DNA from: Emergencia timonensis
Lineage (GTDB): Bacteria; Bacillota; Clostridia; Peptostreptococcales; Anaerovoracaceae
NCBI RefSeq assembly: GCF_900086585.1
Contig: NZ_FLKM01000009.1
Location: 434,001 to 498,000 of the forward strand
Length of the DNA: 64,000 nucleotides
Direction: 5' to 3'
A model generated the notes under the pieces. It made no database searches, was not told the origin of the DNA, and saw only the letters and a program-made list of their open reading frames with translations. A program made the position numbers and the translations under genes. Positions 41,000-50,608 of this stretch are shown here, one piece after another (positions within the stretch are counted from its first letter, which is position 1; each line of letters begins with the position of its first letter).

Positions 41000-42244
41000 A
41001 TGAATTACGATGAAGTGAAAGAAAAGGTACTAGTTGTAGATGACAATGGCATCAATCGGGCAATCTTGTCAAAGATTCTCTCTGGGCAGTATGAAATTGT
41101 TGAGGCCGAAAATGGAAAAGACGCATTAAAGAAGATGGAAGCGCATCATGATATCATGGCGGTTCTGCTGGACCTGCGCATGCCAGTGATGGACGGATAT
41201 GAGTTTCTGCGCGTGGTGCGGATGGAGTGTCACAACGATACCTTGCCCATCATCGCCATCACTGCGATGGAGGGAGATTCTTCCGAAATACAGGCCTTGA
41301 ATCTGGGCGCCGATGATTACCTGGTGAAACCGGTGGTGCCGAGTGTTGTGCGCAAAAGACTAGAAAATGCAATCCGACTGCAAAAGGCGCTGAAACAGGC
41401 AAGCCACGATCTGATGACCAATCTTTTAAACCGCAGTGCATTCATGGACAAAGTAGAAAGCATGCTGTACAAAGCAGAACGAGATGTTAAGTGTGCATTT
41501 TTTGTCATAGACCTGGACAATTTCAAAAAAGCTAACGATACCCTTGGGCATACATACGGCGATCATATTTTAATCGATTTCAGCCGTGAACTCATAGAGA
41601 TGGGCAGCAAAAATTTGATTGCAGGCAGACTGGGCGGAGACGAGTTTGCTTTATTTCTATACGATTATCAAGAGGAGGAAGAGGTGAGCCGTACTGCCAA
41701 GGCTTGTCTTGACAGCATGGCGTCACTTCACGCCTCTAAATTAAACGCCGCTCCGACCTGCTCGGTGGGAATTTCCCTGTTCCCGCAGGACGGACACGAT
41801 ATGAACAAATTATATTACATGGCGGACCAGGCTTTATATGAATCCAAGGGGCTGGGGAAAAATCGCTATACCTTCTACGGATCGGGCAAAACGGTGGAAG
41901 AAAAGTCTTCCAGAGACAGCAGGGAATGGATATTGGATGAGATGGATTCCTACATCTATATATGCGATGCTATAACCCACGAAGTGTATTATGCCAATGC
42001 AAAGGCTTTGAACCTGCTGACGGCAGCGAAGCCGGAAGATCCGCGATGCTTCTGTTATTTGTTGGGACTGAGCGAGAAGGGGTTCTTTTTCTGCAGCGAG
42101 ATGGATTTAAAACCGAAGACTTCCACTGATATCATTGTCAACAGCAGGAAACTGGGCAGAGATATGTTTTATAGGGGTAAGTTAATCAATTGGGACGGCC
42201 GTCTGGCTAGGATGGCTATCGTCAGTGAAATAAAGGATGCCTAA
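41000..42244 (+). CDS. Response regulator with GGDEF diguanylate cyclase domain
   Basis: 414 residues: REC (about 1-125, acidic pair VVDDN, phospho-acceptor Asp in VLLDLRMPVMDG, Lys in YLVKPV), then GGDEF (about 135-290, with active-site GRLGGDEFALF and VIDLDNFKKANDTLGH), then a C-terminal about 110-residue domain resembling a PAS-like module (IYICDAITHEVYYANAKAL). The GGDEF is intact and there is no visible RxxD inhibitory site where usual, so it should make c-di-GMP. 21 bp after the phosphorylase gene; co-transcription is likely but not functional logic. Overlaps the convergent K+ channel gene by 4 bp. Confidence 0.88.
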   Translation: MNYDEVKEKVLVVDDNGINRAILSKILSGQYEIVEAENGKDALKKMEAHHDIMAVLLDLRMPVMDGYEFLRVVRMECHNDTLPIIAITAMEGDSSEIQALNLGADDYLVKPVVPSVVRKRLENAIRLQKALKQASHDLMTNLLNRSAFMDKVESMLYKAERDVKCAFFVIDLDNFKKANDTLGHTYGDHILIDFSRELIEMGSKNLIAGRLGGDEFALFLYDYQEEEEVSRTAKACLDSMASLHASKLNAAPTCSVGISLFPQDGHDMNKLYYMADQALYESKGLGKNRYTFYGSGKTVEEKSSRDSREWILDEMDSYIYICDAITHEVYYANAKALNLLTAAKPEDPRCFCYLLGLSEKGFFFCSEMDLKPKTSTDIIVNSRKLGRDMFYRGKLINWDGRLARMAIVSEIKDA

Positions 42245-42981
42245 TGGTCATCCTTTTCTTTTTGCGCCGACAATTCTTCCATATAACCAGCGGTAATGAC
42301 GCCTGCGGGAAGGGCGATAATGGCGATGCCTACGATGGCAGATAAGATGGTAATCACCCTGCCCATGGTCGTGACGGGATAGATATCCCCGTACCCTACA
42401 GTAGACAGAGAAATCACGGCCCAGTAGACCGCTTCAAAGAAATTGTGGAAGGTCTCAGGCTCTACATTAAATATGATTAGAGCGCAGATAAACACGTAGG
42501 ACATGGCCAGTCCGAAAACAAAAACCAAAGCGTCTTTTTGATTGCGGAACACGTTGAGCAGGATGGTGACATTTTTTGAATAGCGGAACAGCTTGACCAC
42601 CCGAAAGACCTGCATGGTGCGGAAGAGACGGAAAAGGCGGAAAATCTTCAGTCCGTTGTGCATGAAAATAACCAGTGACGGCAGGATGGAAATCAAATCC
42701 ACAATGGCCATGGGCGTAAAAGGATAGAGAAAAAAAGCCTTTTTACCGTGCTTTCCCAATAAAAAATCTGCTACGAGAAATCGTAACACATAGTCGATGA
42801 TGAAGATTGCGGCACAGATTTTGTCAACGTAGTAGAGAAAAAGAGTATCATTTTTAACCAGCAGCGGCATTAAACTGGCAAAAATCGTAAAGACCATACA
42901 TATATCGTAACCTTTGGCATATACTGAAGCATCGCCCCCTGCACTGACCAAATCATAAATTTTAACTCTCAAATTTTTCAT
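42241..42981 (-). CDS. Voltage-gated-type potassium channel (6-TM)
   Basis: 246 residues. Six TM helices; S4 shows regularly spaced arginines (LKIFRLFRLFRTMQVFRVVKLFRYSK), the pore has the selectivity filter STVGYGDIYP. The tail is short, with no RCK domain. An integral membrane K+ channel of the KvAP-like prokaryotic group. ATG at 42981; monocistronic. Confidence 0.9.
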   Translation of the reverse strand: MKNLRVKIYDLVSAGGDASVYAKGYDICMVFTIFASLMPLLVKNDTLFLYYVDKICAAIFIIDYVLRFLVADFLLGKHGKKAFFLYPFTPMAIVDLISILPSLVIFMHNGLKIFRLFRLFRTMQVFRVVKLFRYSKNVTILLNVFRNQKDALVFVFGLAMSYVFICALIIFNVEPETFHNFFEAVYWAVISLSTVGYGDIYPVTTMGRVITILSAIVGIAIIALPAGVITAGYMEELSAQKEKDDH

Positions 42982-43082
42982 ATCTCACGCTCCGCTTTGA
43001 TTCTAACATAATTATTTAATTATGAAAAGCTTTCTATACACCATCACAGAAATACAATTTTGGTACAATTATACAAAAAATA

Positions 43083-43121
43083 TTGACAAACAAACTGTAA
43101 ACAATTATACTTGTATACAAG
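43083..43121 (+). promoter_or_regulatory. Promoter plus GntR-type operator of the citrate operon
   Basis: TTGACA (43083-43088), 17 nt, TATACT (43106-43111), nearly perfect. CTTGTATACAAG (43110-43121) is a perfect palindrome overlapping the -10 end and start site, the size and type bound by GntR/FadR-family dimers; the GntR gene is the second gene of this operon. Autorepression is inferred. Confidence 0.75.
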
Positions 43122-43176
43122 AGATTATAGTACGTTATTGCGCTAAAGAACAGTAGTGGAATTGGGAGGTAATAAT

Positions 43177-44544
43177 ATGCTGGAAATATCTAAGAAGTCG
43201 AACTTGCTGGAGCAAGGTACATATAAGTACAGCCTGCAGGATATCAAGGAACCGAATCTTTACAGGGACATGTACAACTACGACGAAGTGCCGAAGGTCG
43301 TATTCAACCAGAGACGCGTGCCGATGAACATGCCGGAAGATATCTGGATTACGGATACTTCGTTCAGAGACGGCCAGCAGTCCATGGCGCCTTACACGGT
43401 GAAACAGATCGTGGATTTATATAAACTGCTATCCAAATTAGGAGGGCCTTATGGACTGATCAGACAGTCTGAATTTTTTATTTACACGAAAAAAGACAGA
43501 GAGGCTGTTGAGAAGTGTATGGAACTGGGACTCAGGTTCCCCGAAATCACTACTTGGATCAGAGCAAAGAAGGAAGACTTTCTGCTGGTCAAGGAACTGG
43601 GCATCAAAGAGACTGGAGTCCTGGTATCCTGCAGCGACTACCATATTTTTAAGAAGATGCAGATGACGAGAAGACAGGCTGTCGACTATTACTTAGAGAC
43701 TATCAAAGATGCCTTTGATGCTGGAGTCGTACCTAGATGCCACCTGGAGGACATTACGAGAGCCGATTTCTACGGTTTCGTCGTGCCTTTCGTCAACGAA
43801 ATCATGCAGTTATCAAAAGAGGCTGGCATTCCGATTAAAATCAGAGCCTGCGACACCATGGGCTACGGCGTGCCGTATACAGAGGCAGCCCTGCCGCGCA
43901 GCGTATCGGGCATCATCTACGGCCTGCAGCAGTATTCCAACGTGCCGAGCGAAATGCTGGAATGGCACGGCCACAACGATTTCTACAAAGCAGTGGCCAA
44001 TGCTTCTACCGCCTGGCTGTACGGTGCATGTGCAGTAAACTGCTCCCTGCTTGGTATCGGGGAGAGGACCGGCAACGTGCCTCTGGAAGCCATGGTATTT
44101 GAATATGCTTCCTTGCGGGGTTCCATGGATGGTATGGACCCGACAGTCATCACGGAGATTGCCAGATATTTCAGAGACGAGATGGGTTACGACATCCCTC
44201 CGCAGACACCGTTTGTGGGCGAAAACTTCAACGTCACAAGAGCTGGTATCCACGCTGACGGCTTGATGAAGGATGAGGAAATCTACAACATCTTCAACAC
44301 GAAAAAGCTTTTGGGCAGAACGCCAGGTGTGGCGGTCAGCAAGACCAGCGGCCTTGCAGGCATCGCTTACTGGCTCAACGAGCATTATGGTCTGACAGAC
44401 GAGAAGAAGGTGACCAAGGACAGTCCTCTGGTCGTTAAGTTAAAGGAGTGGGTGGACGAGATGTACGCCGACGATCGTACCACCAGCTTGTCCAATAAGG
44501 AGCTTGAGGATAAAATCAAGGAGTTAACCAAAAGTGAGGAGTAA
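43177..44544 (+). CDS. Re-citrate synthase (HMG-CoA-lyase/homocitrate synthase superfamily)
   Basis: 455 residues from ATG 43177 (TTGGGAGGT before it). DRE-TIM signature DTSFRDGQQSM, metal ligands in EWHGHNDFYKAVANA and the GIGERTGNVPLEAM loop. It lacks a LeuA-type regulatory domain. Overall pattern matches the oxygen-sensitive Re-type citrate synthase of Clostridium kluyveri rather than isopropylmalate or homocitrate synthase. Aconitase and isocitrate dehydrogenase follow in the operon, which supports citrate as the product. Role: carbon entry to 2-oxoglutarate and glutamate. Confidence 0.87.
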   Translation: MLEISKKSNLLEQGTYKYSLQDIKEPNLYRDMYNYDEVPKVVFNQRRVPMNMPEDIWITDTSFRDGQQSMAPYTVKQIVDLYKLLSKLGGPYGLIRQSEFFIYTKKDREAVEKCMELGLRFPEITTWIRAKKEDFLLVKELGIKETGVLVSCSDYHIFKKMQMTRRQAVDYYLETIKDAFDAGVVPRCHLEDITRADFYGFVVPFVNEIMQLSKEAGIPIKIRACDTMGYGVPYTEAALPRSVSGIIYGLQQYSNVPSEMLEWHGHNDFYKAVANASTAWLYGACAVNCSLLGIGERTGNVPLEAMVFEYASLRGSMDGMDPTVITEIARYFRDEMGYDIPPQTPFVGENFNVTRAGIHADGLMKDEEIYNIFNTKKLLGRTPGVAVSKTSGLAGIAYWLNEHYGLTDEKKVTKDSPLVVKLKEWVDEMYADDRTTSLSNKELEDKIKELTKSEE

Positions 44545-44556
44545 AGGAGTAGAGAG

Positions 44557-45234
44557 ATGATAGAATACAAGTCAGTATCCCTGGCAAACCAGGTTTATGA
44601 TACGTTAGAATACAATATTTTGAGCGGAAAATACGCTTATGGGGAGATCATCAGCGAGACCAGGCTTTCTGAGGAACTGGGCGTCAGCCGTACGCCGATC
44701 AGAGAAGCCATGTCCAGACTTGCTCACGAAAAACTGATCAAAGATTCGCCTAACGGCACTGTCGTAGTAGGCGTAACAGAAAATGACGTCCGCGACCTCT
44801 TTGAGGTAAAGCGGAGAATCGAAGTCATCGCCACGAGAAGAGCGGCAGAAAATATCAGTGAAGAAGGATTGCAGCAGCTGAAAGAGAACATTGACCAGCA
44901 GGAGTTCTTTGCGCAGAAGGACGATGCCGTAAAGGTGCGGGACTTGGATACGGAGTTTCACGATATCATCTACAGAGAATGCGGAAGCATCATCTTAGAA
45001 GGCATCCTCTCGCCGATTCATCACAAGATGATGAAATACAGACGGGTATCTTTGGAGAGGGCGCACAGAATCATGGACTCCGTAGCGGAGCACAGAGCCA
45101 TTTACGACGCCATCGCTGCAAAGGATGGCGATAAAGTAGATACCTTGGTACTGGTACATATCGACCACGCATACAACAATATCATGGAGGTAAACAATCA
45201 ATATGGGACTAACAATAGCACAAAAGATAATTAA
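44557..45234 (+). CDS. GntR-family regulator (FCD/FadR type) of the citrate operon
   Basis: 225 residues. Winged helix (YNILSGKYAYGEIISETRLSEELGVSRTPIREAMSRLAHE) followed by an FCD ligand domain with the metal or carboxylate site residues Asp and His (DTEFHDIIY, EHRAIYDAI, VHIDHAYNN). The C-terminus overlaps the start of aconitase by 32 bp. It probably senses a tricarboxylic-type acid and binds the palindrome at 43110-43121; effector unknown. Confidence 0.9.
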   Translation: MIEYKSVSLANQVYDTLEYNILSGKYAYGEIISETRLSEELGVSRTPIREAMSRLAHEKLIKDSPNGTVVVGVTENDVRDLFEVKRRIEVIATRRAAENISEEGLQQLKENIDQQEFFAQKDDAVKVRDLDTEFHDIIYRECGSIILEGILSPIHHKMMKYRRVSLERAHRIMDSVAEHRAIYDAIAAKDGDKVDTLVLVHIDHAYNNIMEVNNQYGTNNSTKDN

Positions 45235-47134
45235 GGAACACTTGATCAGCGGAGAGATGACAGTGGGCAGCGAAATCGCCCTGCGCATCGACCAGACCCT
45301 GACGCAGGACGCTACAGGCACCATGGCATATCTGGAATTTGAAACCATGGGTATTCCAAGGGTCAGGACGGAACTCTCTGTTGCATACATAGATCACAAC
45401 ACGCTGCAGTCAGGATTTGAAAATGCCGATGACCATCGGTTCATCCAGTCTATGGCGAAGAAATATGGCCTGTATTTTTCAAGACCGGGAAACGGCATCT
45501 GTCACCAGGTCCACCTGGAACGCTTCGGCAAGCCGGGCAAGACTTTGATCGGCTCCGACAGCCATACGCCGACAGGCGGCGGCATCGGCATGCTGGCCAT
45601 GGGTGCAGGCGGCCTTGATGTCGCGGTTGCCATGGGCGGCGGCGCTTACTATATCACCATGCCGAAGATGTACAAGGTGAACTTGACCGGAAAGCTCCGC
45701 GATTTTGTGACGGCAAAGGACGTCAGTCTGGAAATCCTGCGGATTCTCTCTGTCAAAGGCGGTGTGGGCGCCATCATCGAATGGGGCGGTCCGGGCGTTG
45801 CAACCCTTTCCGTGCCTGAGAGGGCGACCATCACCAATATGGGAACGGAGCTGGGTGCAACCACCTCCATCTTCCCGTCTGACGAAGTGACCCGCGCCTT
45901 CCTGGAAGCGGAGGGAAGAGGCGAGGATTACAGAGAGCTTGCAAGTGACGACGACGCGGTTTACGACAAGGTCATCGACATCGACCTGTCTTCTCTGAAG
46001 CCGATGATCGCGTGCCCCCACAGTCCGGACAATGTAGTAGAGGTGGAATCGCTCAAAGGAACCAAGGTGGACCAGGTCTGCATCGGCTCCTGCACCAACT
46101 CATCCCTGTTCGATATGCTGAAAGTGGCGGCTCTGCTCAAAGGAAAGACCATCAAGCCGGAGGTCAGCCTGTCCATTTCGCCGGGCTCCAAGCAGGTTCT
46201 GTCTATGCTGGCGGACTGCGGCGCCCTGTCGGATATTCTGGCAAGCGGCGCAAGAGTTTTGGAATGTGCCTGCGGCCCTTGCATCGGCATGGGCTTCTCA
46301 CCCAACTCAGGCGGCGTATCCCTTCGTACCTTTAACAGAAACTTTGAAGGCAGAAGCGGTACCGCTGACGGACAGGTTTACCTGGTGTCTCCGGAGACTG
46401 CTGTCGCTGCTGCGCTGACCGGCGAAATCACAGATCCGTGTCTGCTTGGAACCATGCCGGAGGTCACCGTGCCGGAAGCCTTCAAGATCGACGACAGCGC
46501 CCTGATACCACCTGCTTCTCCGGAAGAGGCTGAAAAACTTGCGATCTTACGCGGACCGAACATCAAAGCCTTCCCGGACAGCAAACCGCAGGAAGACGTT
46601 CTGGAAGCGCCGCTGGTGCTCAAGGTCGGCGATAACATCACCACAGACCATATCATGCCGGCAGGCTCCAAGATTCTGCCGTACAGATCCAATATTCCGC
46701 ACCTGTCACAGTTCTGCTTCGCCGTCTGTGACGAGACCTTCCCGGAGAGAGCAAAGGCTGCCGGAACGAGTATCATCGTAGGAGGCAACAACTACGGACA
46801 GGGGTCTTCCAGAGAACATGCAGCGCTGGTACCGCTGTATCTGGGTGTGAGAGCCGTAGTGACCAAGAGCTTTGCCAGGATTCACGTTGCCAACCTGATC
46901 AATGCAGGCATCATGCCGCTGACCTTCAAAAATCCAGACGATTACGACAAGGTGAACCAGGGCGACCAGTTGAAGCTGACGGACATCTATGCAGGTATGG
47001 ACAGCGGCGAGATGACCCTGACCGACGTGACCACAGGCGAAAGCTTTGCGCTGGTGTGCAGCTTTACGGACAGACAGAAAGAAATACTCAAGGCGGGAAG
47101 CCTTTTGAAATACGTAGCAAAAGAGGGAAAGTAA
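45203..47134 (+). CDS. Aconitate hydratase
   Basis: 643 residues, shorter than AcnA of proteobacteria (about 890) and typical of the AcnA-like enzymes of anaerobes. The three 4Fe-4S cysteines lie in VCIGSCTNSS and CACGPCIGMGF; LIGSDSHTPTGGGIGMLAMGAGGLDVA, and the swivel-domain loop GGNNYGQGSSREHAALVPLYLGVRAVV are present. Converts citrate to isocitrate. GAGGTAAACAATCAAT precedes the ATG, inside the end of the GntR gene. Confidence 0.94.
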   Translation: MGLTIAQKIIKEHLISGEMTVGSEIALRIDQTLTQDATGTMAYLEFETMGIPRVRTELSVAYIDHNTLQSGFENADDHRFIQSMAKKYGLYFSRPGNGICHQVHLERFGKPGKTLIGSDSHTPTGGGIGMLAMGAGGLDVAVAMGGGAYYITMPKMYKVNLTGKLRDFVTAKDVSLEILRILSVKGGVGAIIEWGGPGVATLSVPERATITNMGTELGATTSIFPSDEVTRAFLEAEGRGEDYRELASDDDAVYDKVIDIDLSSLKPMIACPHSPDNVVEVESLKGTKVDQVCIGSCTNSSLFDMLKVAALLKGKTIKPEVSLSISPGSKQVLSMLADCGALSDILASGARVLECACGPCIGMGFSPNSGGVSLRTFNRNFEGRSGTADGQVYLVSPETAVAAALTGEITDPCLLGTMPEVTVPEAFKIDDSALIPPASPEEAEKLAILRGPNIKAFPDSKPQEDVLEAPLVLKVGDNITTDHIMPAGSKILPYRSNIPHLSQFCFAVCDETFPERAKAAGTSIIVGGNNYGQGSSREHAALVPLYLGVRAVVTKSFARIHVANLINAGIMPLTFKNPDDYDKVNQGDQLKLTDIYAGMDSGEMTLTDVTTGESFALVCSFTDRQKEILKAGSLLKYVAKEGK

Positions 47135-47135
47135 G

Positions 47136-48281
47136 ATGACGAACAAGGATTACATAGAAAAAGCCTGCCAGCAGTTCAAGTCTTTGATGGAAGAACAGCT
47201 TGAACGGCAGGAAAGAATGGAAACGGGCAGCGCGCCTAAGGACTTTGCCGCCATGGAAAAGATCACCATCGGCATCGTGGGCGGCGACGGCATCGGTCCG
47301 ATTATCATGGAGCAGGCGGAGCGCCTGCTGCGTGTGAGCCTGGCGGAGGAAATCTCGGCTGGCCGCATTGTACTAAAGCAAATTGAGGGACTGACCATCG
47401 AAAACCGGACGGCGCTGGGCAAAGCGGTGCCGGACGACGTGCTGGCAGCCATTAAGGAATGCGACGTCCTGCTCAAGGGACCGACGACCACACCAAAAGG
47501 CGGCACCCTGGAGAGCGCCAACGTGACCCTTCGCAGGGAACTGGATCTCTATGCCAATGTGCGGCCGGTGCAGGTTCCGGAAGAGGGAATCGACTGGATC
47601 TTCTACAGAGAGAACACCGAAGGCGAATACGTCCTGGGCAGCCGGGGCGTGGAGATTCCTGGTAAACTTTCCATGGATTTCAAGGTGACAACGGAAGCTG
47701 GAACCCGGAGGATTGCAAAGGCCGCCTTCGATTATGCTGCGGCTAACGGCAAGGACAATGTTGCCATCGTGACCAAGGCCAACATCATGAAGAAGACCGA
47801 TGGCAACTTCACCCGCATCTGTCACGAGGTGGCAGCGGATTACCCCGGCATCAAAGCCGACGACTGGTATATCGACATCATGACGGCCAATCTGGTCAAC
47901 AAGGATATCCGCAGCAGTTTCCAGGTATTCGTACTGCCAAATCTCTATGGTGACATCATCACCGATGAAGCGGCGGAGATCCAGGGCGGTGTGGGAACTG
48001 CCGGCAGCGCCAACATGGGCGATCAGTACGCCATGTTCGAAGCTATCCACGGCAGCGCGCCCCGCATGATGGAAGACGGACTGGGCGATTATGCCAACCC
48101 GTCCAGTATCTTCAAGGCGGCAGAGATGATGATCCGCCACATCGGCTTTACGGCAAAGGCTGACAAGCTGGCGGCCGTGCTGGAAGAGTGCTGTGAAAAG
48201 GAAAAGAAGGTCGTCGTGACAGGATTTGCTGACGGCGCGACCTGTAAAGCGTTTGCCGATTATGTGATCGGGAAGTTATAA
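47136..48281 (+). CDS. Isocitrate dehydrogenase (isocitrate/isopropylmalate family)
   Basis: 381 residues. IVGGDGIGPIIMEQA at the N-terminus, REN-TEGEYVLGSRG for substrate phosphate and acid contacts, KANIMKKTDGNF, DIMTANLVNKDIRSSFQVFVLPNLYGDIITDEAAEIQGGVGTAGSANMGDQYAMFEAIHGSAP. The family includes isopropylmalate and tartrate dehydrogenases; operon position after aconitase makes isocitrate to 2-oxoglutarate most likely. Cofactor choice (NAD or NADP) not decided. An extra N-terminal helical segment of about 40 residues precedes the fold. Confidence 0.88.
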   Translation: MTNKDYIEKACQQFKSLMEEQLERQERMETGSAPKDFAAMEKITIGIVGGDGIGPIIMEQAERLLRVSLAEEISAGRIVLKQIEGLTIENRTALGKAVPDDVLAAIKECDVLLKGPTTTPKGGTLESANVTLRRELDLYANVRPVQVPEEGIDWIFYRENTEGEYVLGSRGVEIPGKLSMDFKVTTEAGTRRIAKAAFDYAAANGKDNVAIVTKANIMKKTDGNFTRICHEVAADYPGIKADDWYIDIMTANLVNKDIRSSFQVFVLPNLYGDIITDEAAEIQGGVGTAGSANMGDQYAMFEAIHGSAPRMMEDGLGDYANPSSIFKAAEMMIRHIGFTAKADKLAAVLEECCEKEKKVVVTGFADGATCKAFADYVIGKL

Positions 48282-48312
48282 GCATTGAACGATTGAGGCG
48301 TAGAAGCATTAA

Positions 48313-48350
48313 AGAGACGCGACCATGGGAGACTGTGGCGCGTCTTTTTG
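48313..48350 (+). terminator. Terminator of the citrate operon
   Basis: AGACGCG (48315-48321) and CGCGTCT (48339-48345) with an inner CCA/TGG, followed by TTTTTG. The remaining 48350-48620 bases hold an open frame without RBS or homology that I do not accept as a gene. Confidence 0.8.
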
Positions 48351-48628
48351 TCTTTGCTGACCGACCGGCTGCTGCCGCCACGGTCATTTTGTACTTTTGG
48401 GGTAAAAATGCCTTGCCTTGCACAAGATTCCCTTCGCAGATGCCCGTTGACCTGAGCTGGATCTATGCTGCAGAGTTATCTTTGTGCAGAGAAATCAAAA
48501 ACATGGCAAAAGCACAAAATAATCGTGAAGATCACATGCCGTCATATGGTTTGACGGAGATACGATAGAAGTGTATAATATAGTTACATATAAGTATGAT
48601 TGCAATGGTGGATTTTAAGAGGTAAATG

Positions 48629-49099
48629 ATGAGATTATATTTTAAGCAGAGGTTTTTTTCCTGGCTGGACAGCTACGACATCTTTGACGGGAACGGCAAT
48701 ACGGTCTTTACGGTAGAGGGGCAGCTGTCGTGGGGGCACAAGCTGGCGATTTACAATGCAGGCGGCGAGGAAGTCGGGATGGTGAAGGAGGTCGTCTTGA
48801 CTTTTCTGCCAAGGTTCGAACTGTATATCAATGGAGAACTGGCGGGGACGCTGTCCAAGGAGCTGAGTTTTTTCAGACCTAGGTATAACATCGACTTCAA
48901 TGGCTGGCATGTAGAGGGCGATTTCTTTGAATGGGACTACCAGATCGAGGATGAGCAGGGAAATCAGGTTGCTTCTATATCAAAGGATCTGTGGCACATG
49001 ACAGACCATTATGCCATTGAAGTAAACCAGTCAGGGGATGCCTTGGACGCTCTGATGGTGGTGCTTGCCATCGACGCGGAGAAGTGCTCCAGACAGTGA
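48629..49099 (+). CDS. LURP-one-related (YxjI-like) protein
   Basis: About 156 residues (ATG 48629; ATG 48626 is the alternative, closer to AAGAGG). Tubby-like beta-barrel pattern of the LURP-one/YxjI family: MRLYFKQRFFSWLDSYDIFDGNG, LSWGHKLAIYNAGGEEVGMVKE, and the buried helix at the end (DALDALMVVLAIDA). Function unknown; some relatives bind phosphoinositides or act at membranes. Precedes the ABC transporter genes by 10 bp and may belong to that operon. Confidence 0.8.
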   Translation: MRLYFKQRFFSWLDSYDIFDGNGNTVFTVEGQLSWGHKLAIYNAGGEEVGMVKEVVLTFLPRFELYINGELAGTLSKELSFFRPRYNIDFNGWHVEGDFFEWDYQIEDEQGNQVASISKDLWHMTDHYAIEVNQSGDALDALMVVLAIDAEKCSRQ

Positions 49100-49109
49100 G
49101 GAAAGAATA

Positions 49110-49745
49110 ATGATGAGCAGAATTCTGGCGCTGATAAAAAAGGATATTCGCTTTAACTGGAAAATCATAATAGGAGTGCTTATAGGTGTGACCATCTTCG
49201 TACCACTGAACTGGGCTGACTATAAAATTGAAGGTGTCTGGGATTTGGATTATAAATGGCTCTGGTGCTGGTTTATCTGCGCTGCTGGCGTTTTGGCGGT
49301 CAACCCCGGCCTTCGCACTGAGCAGGGCGCATCGACAAATGTATTTCTGGCAGCCCTTCCCTTCACGATGAAAGAACTGTTTCTGTCGAAGATCATTGAA
49401 AATGTGGTCTACACAGTATTGGTTGCAGGTATTTTGACAGCGGGTATTTTACTCTTTGGCTATCCTATTGAACTTCAGTACCTTCTGCTGGGGGTACCGG
49501 TTTCTATTTTTTGCAATACGATCTACGTCAGCATTCATTATCTGGCGGGTTTCAACAAAGCACAGTTATTCCTTCTTTCGGCGCTGCTGATTCCTGAACT
49601 CGTCGGCGGGTGGATGGGAGTCGATTTGGCCGTGATGACGTTCTTTACGAAGCCTGTTGTATCAGCCTGCGCAAGTATCGTCATGCTGATTCTTTCGCTG
49701 ACCATGGTTCTTTTGATGTGCATGAAGAAAAGGAGGCTTTTATAA
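49110..49745 (+). CDS. ABC-2-type transporter permease, subunit 1
   Basis: 211 residues from ATG 49110 (GAGGAAAGAATA before it). About six TM helices, beginning with the cytosolic SRILALIKKDIRFNWK amphipathic stretch common in ABC-2 permeases. Its stop overlaps the ATG of the ATPase gene (TAATG). With the ATPase and the second permease it forms an exporter of unknown substrate (bacitracin/lantibiotic-immunity type in general layout). Confidence 0.75.
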   Translation: MMSRILALIKKDIRFNWKIIIGVLIGVTIFVPLNWADYKIEGVWDLDYKWLWCWFICAAGVLAVNPGLRTEQGASTNVFLAALPFTMKELFLSKIIENVVYTVLVAGILTAGILLFGYPIELQYLLLGVPVSIFCNTIYVSIHYLAGFNKAQLFLLSALLIPELVGGWMGVDLAVMTFFTKPVVSACASIVMLILSLTMVLLMCMKKRRLL

Positions 49746-50608
49746 TGGATATGGTCTTATCTGTCAAAAAGTTAAAAGTGGAATATCCATCTTTTGTCCT
49801 GGGGGAACTGGATTTTGATCTGCACCGGGGAGAAATCGTCGGACTGATTGGGGAGAACGGCGCTGGCAAGACGACGACGATCAAAGCCATCATGGGCATG
49901 ATCGTACCATCAGCCGGGGCTGTCTTCTACAACGGGAAACAGGTCGGAGAAAAAGAGATTCCGGCATTCCGGCAGGCTGTCGGCTACGTTGGGGATGCAG
50001 AGCTGTATTACGCCAGGATCAAAGTCAAACAGATTCTGCAGTTTCTCTCTGAATTATACGTGGATTGGGATCTGGAGTTGATGGAGCGATATATTAAAAC
50101 CTTCAAGCTGGACGTGGAGAAGAAGATCATCGAGCTGTCGGCGGGGATGAGGGTCAAGTTGGAGTTGGTCATGGCCCTTTCCCACCATGCGGAAATCTAT
50201 CTTCTCGATGAACCGACCTCTGGTCTTGATCCCATCGCGCGGAGCGAGATTTTGAAGGTGCTGCGCAAACTGAAAAATGAAGAACAGAAGACGATTCTCT
50301 TTTCGTCCCACATCACCAGTGACATTGACAAAATCGGGGATCGGGTGATGTACATGGTGGGCGGGAAGCTGGTCCTCGATAAGCGGATTGAAGAAATACG
50401 GGAGGATTTTGTCAAAATCAGGCCCAACGCAGACGCAACTCTGGCTGAAGTTCACGAAAACGGCGGCATCATGGTGGAAGACGGCATCGTTTTTTACGGT
50501 ATGAATATGGAGGAAGATTTTCGCACGCGCATCGAAGGCGATATCGTCAGCGTAACCGTGGAGGACGTGTTGTTTTATTACAACAGGGGAGCGGGCGCAT
50601 ATGAATAA
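49745..50608 (+). CDS. ABC transporter ATP-binding protein
   Basis: 287 residues. Walker A GENGAGKTT, Q-loop region with YVGDAELYY, signature LSAGMRVKLELVM, Walker B IYLLDEPTSGLD, H-loop SSHITSDIDKIGD. The signature reads LSAGM, common in the YtrB-like subfamily of small exporters. C-terminal about 70 residues are a regulatory tail. Overlaps both neighbouring permease genes. Confidence 0.92.
   Translation: MDMVLSVKKLKVEYPSFVLGELDFDLHRGEIVGLIGENGAGKTTTIKAIMGMIVPSAGAVFYNGKQVGEKEIPAFRQAVGYVGDAELYYARIKVKQILQFLSELYVDWDLELMERYIKTFKLDVEKKIIELSAGMRVKLELVMALSHHAEIYLLDEPTSGLDPIARSEILKVLRKLKNEEQKTILFSSHITSDIDKIGDRVMYMVGGKLVLDKRIEEIREDFVKIRPNADATLAEVHENGGIMVEDGIVFYGMNMEEDFRTRIEGDIVSVTVEDVLFYYNRGAGAYE

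Noticed and set aside
48293..48568. 91-codon open frame after the citrate operon
   Set aside because: It starts inside the terminator region, lacks a ribosome site and has no recognisable domain.
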